DNA of 33,875 nucleotides. It comes from Pseudomonas sp. GTDB taxonomy: Bacteria > Pseudomonadota > Gammaproteobacteria > Pseudomonadales > Pseudomonadaceae. Location: the NCBI RefSeq assembly GCF_028293835.1, contig NZ_JAQGNX010000025.1:1-33875 (forward strand), written 5' to 3'. The notes under the pieces were generated by a model, which had not been told where the DNA came from, did no database searches, and saw only the letters and a program-made list of their open reading frames with translations. The position numbers were made by a program, and so were the translations under genes. Position 1 is the first letter of the stretch; every line of letters begins with the position of its first letter. Below are positions 33,638 to 33,875 of the stretch, in pieces.

Positions 33638-33667
33638 AACCCCTGAACGCGTAAGCGATCAGGGGTT
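33638..33667 (-). terminator. Intrinsic terminator between the two 5S genes
   Basis: AACCCCTGA (33638-33646) pairs with TCAGGGGTT (33659-33667), with an inner CGC/GCG stem after one mismatch and a GTAA loop. On the minus strand it is followed by TTGTTTTAG. It lies just after the rrf copy at 33680-33795 and before the second copy. Confidence 0.8.
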
Positions 33668-33679
33668 CTGGAAGTTAAT

Positions 33680-33795
33680 CTTGACGATGACCTACTCTCA
33701 CATGGGGAAACCCCACACTACCATCGGCGATGCATCGTTTCACTACTGAGTTCGGGATGGGATCAGGTGGTTCCAATGCTCTATGGTCGTCAAGA
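33680..33795 (-). rRNA. rrf: 5S ribosomal RNA (proximal copy of tandem pair)
   Basis: This is the same length and layout as the copy at 33457-33572, with CTTGACGACCATAGAGCA at its 5' end on the minus strand and GAACTCAGTAGTGAAACGA in the middle. The start-to-start distance is 223 bp. The 16 bases just upstream of each copy (GAAATTCGGGTGCCGA on the plus strand) are also identical, showing that the flank was duplicated with the gene. Confidence 0.95.
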
Positions 33796-33875
33796 AATTC
33801 GGGTGCCGAAGTGCTTGTCCCTTGCGGGGCGTGCACGTCAGCCAAATGGGTAGGTGATAGATCTGTGGGTCTTGC
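33796..33875 (-). other. 23S-5S spacer of the rRNA operon
   Basis: This is the region upstream of the proximal 5S gene on the minus strand. It shows no recognisable 23S 3' end, so the 23S gene should begin beyond the right edge. It contains no tRNA. Confidence 0.6.

Noticed and set aside
33796..33875. 23S rRNA 3' end at the right edge
   Set aside because: The last 80 bases do not match the 23S 3' end as I recall it; they fit the 23S-5S spacer.

Overview
The window looks like a chromosomal segment of a fluorescent-type Pseudomonas. LapB, LapC, LapE, LapD and LapG all resemble their P. fluorescens counterparts by recall, a mgo/pvf operon is present, and the 5S rRNA genes are of Pseudomonas type. 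No prophage, insertion sequence, CRISPR array or tRNA was seen. All assignments were made by reading the sequence; no database search or structure prediction was run.

Region 1 (1-7784) holds an apparent second surface-protein locus. It carries the start of a large LEPR-XLL/DUF4347 protein that runs off the left edge, a sulfotransferase, a lone MdpB-like tail-collar protein, a DUF6916 protein and a GNAT acetyltransferase. It also has a tightly coupled minus-strand operon: a signal-peptide-bearing HlyD/RND-type adaptor, a GAF-HlyD membrane protein, and a PqqD-like/M50 metalloprotease/HlyD fusion. I know of no described mechanism for this set. It is the best candidate here for an uncharacterised export and processing system. 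An aldo/keto reductase (7990-8997) separates it from region 2.

Region 2 (9108-25815) is a complete Lap adhesin module. It contains the type I secretion genes lapE-lapB-lapC (minus strand), a 2,743-residue LapA-type RTX adhesin (plus strand), a small conserved gene, and lapG-lapD (minus strand). The adhesin has a dialanine PAAG retention cleavage site at residues 106-109, a long internal duplication with two PA14-like domains, a von Willebrand A domain, and RTX repeats with a C-terminal secretion signal. The expected logic is that LapBCE exports LapA, which is held at the outer membrane by its N-terminal plug. LapD binds c-di-GMP through degenerate GGDEF/EAL domains and sequesters LapG. Free LapG cuts LapA and releases the cell from the surface.

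Region 3 (26139-33372) holds a GntR/FCD regulator, a 790-bp gap with a plausible promoter, and the four-gene mgoB-mgoC-mgoA-mgoD operon (also called pvfABCD). Its products are a haem-oxygenase-like protein, an AurF-type diiron N-oxygenase, an A-T-R nonribosomal peptide synthetase and a polyketide-cyclase-like protein. In other pseudomonads this operon makes a diazeniumdiolate signal such as leudiazen. Region 4 (33414-33875) is the 3' end of an rRNA operon on the minus strand, with two tandem 5S genes, each followed by an intrinsic terminator. The 23S gene lies beyond the right edge.
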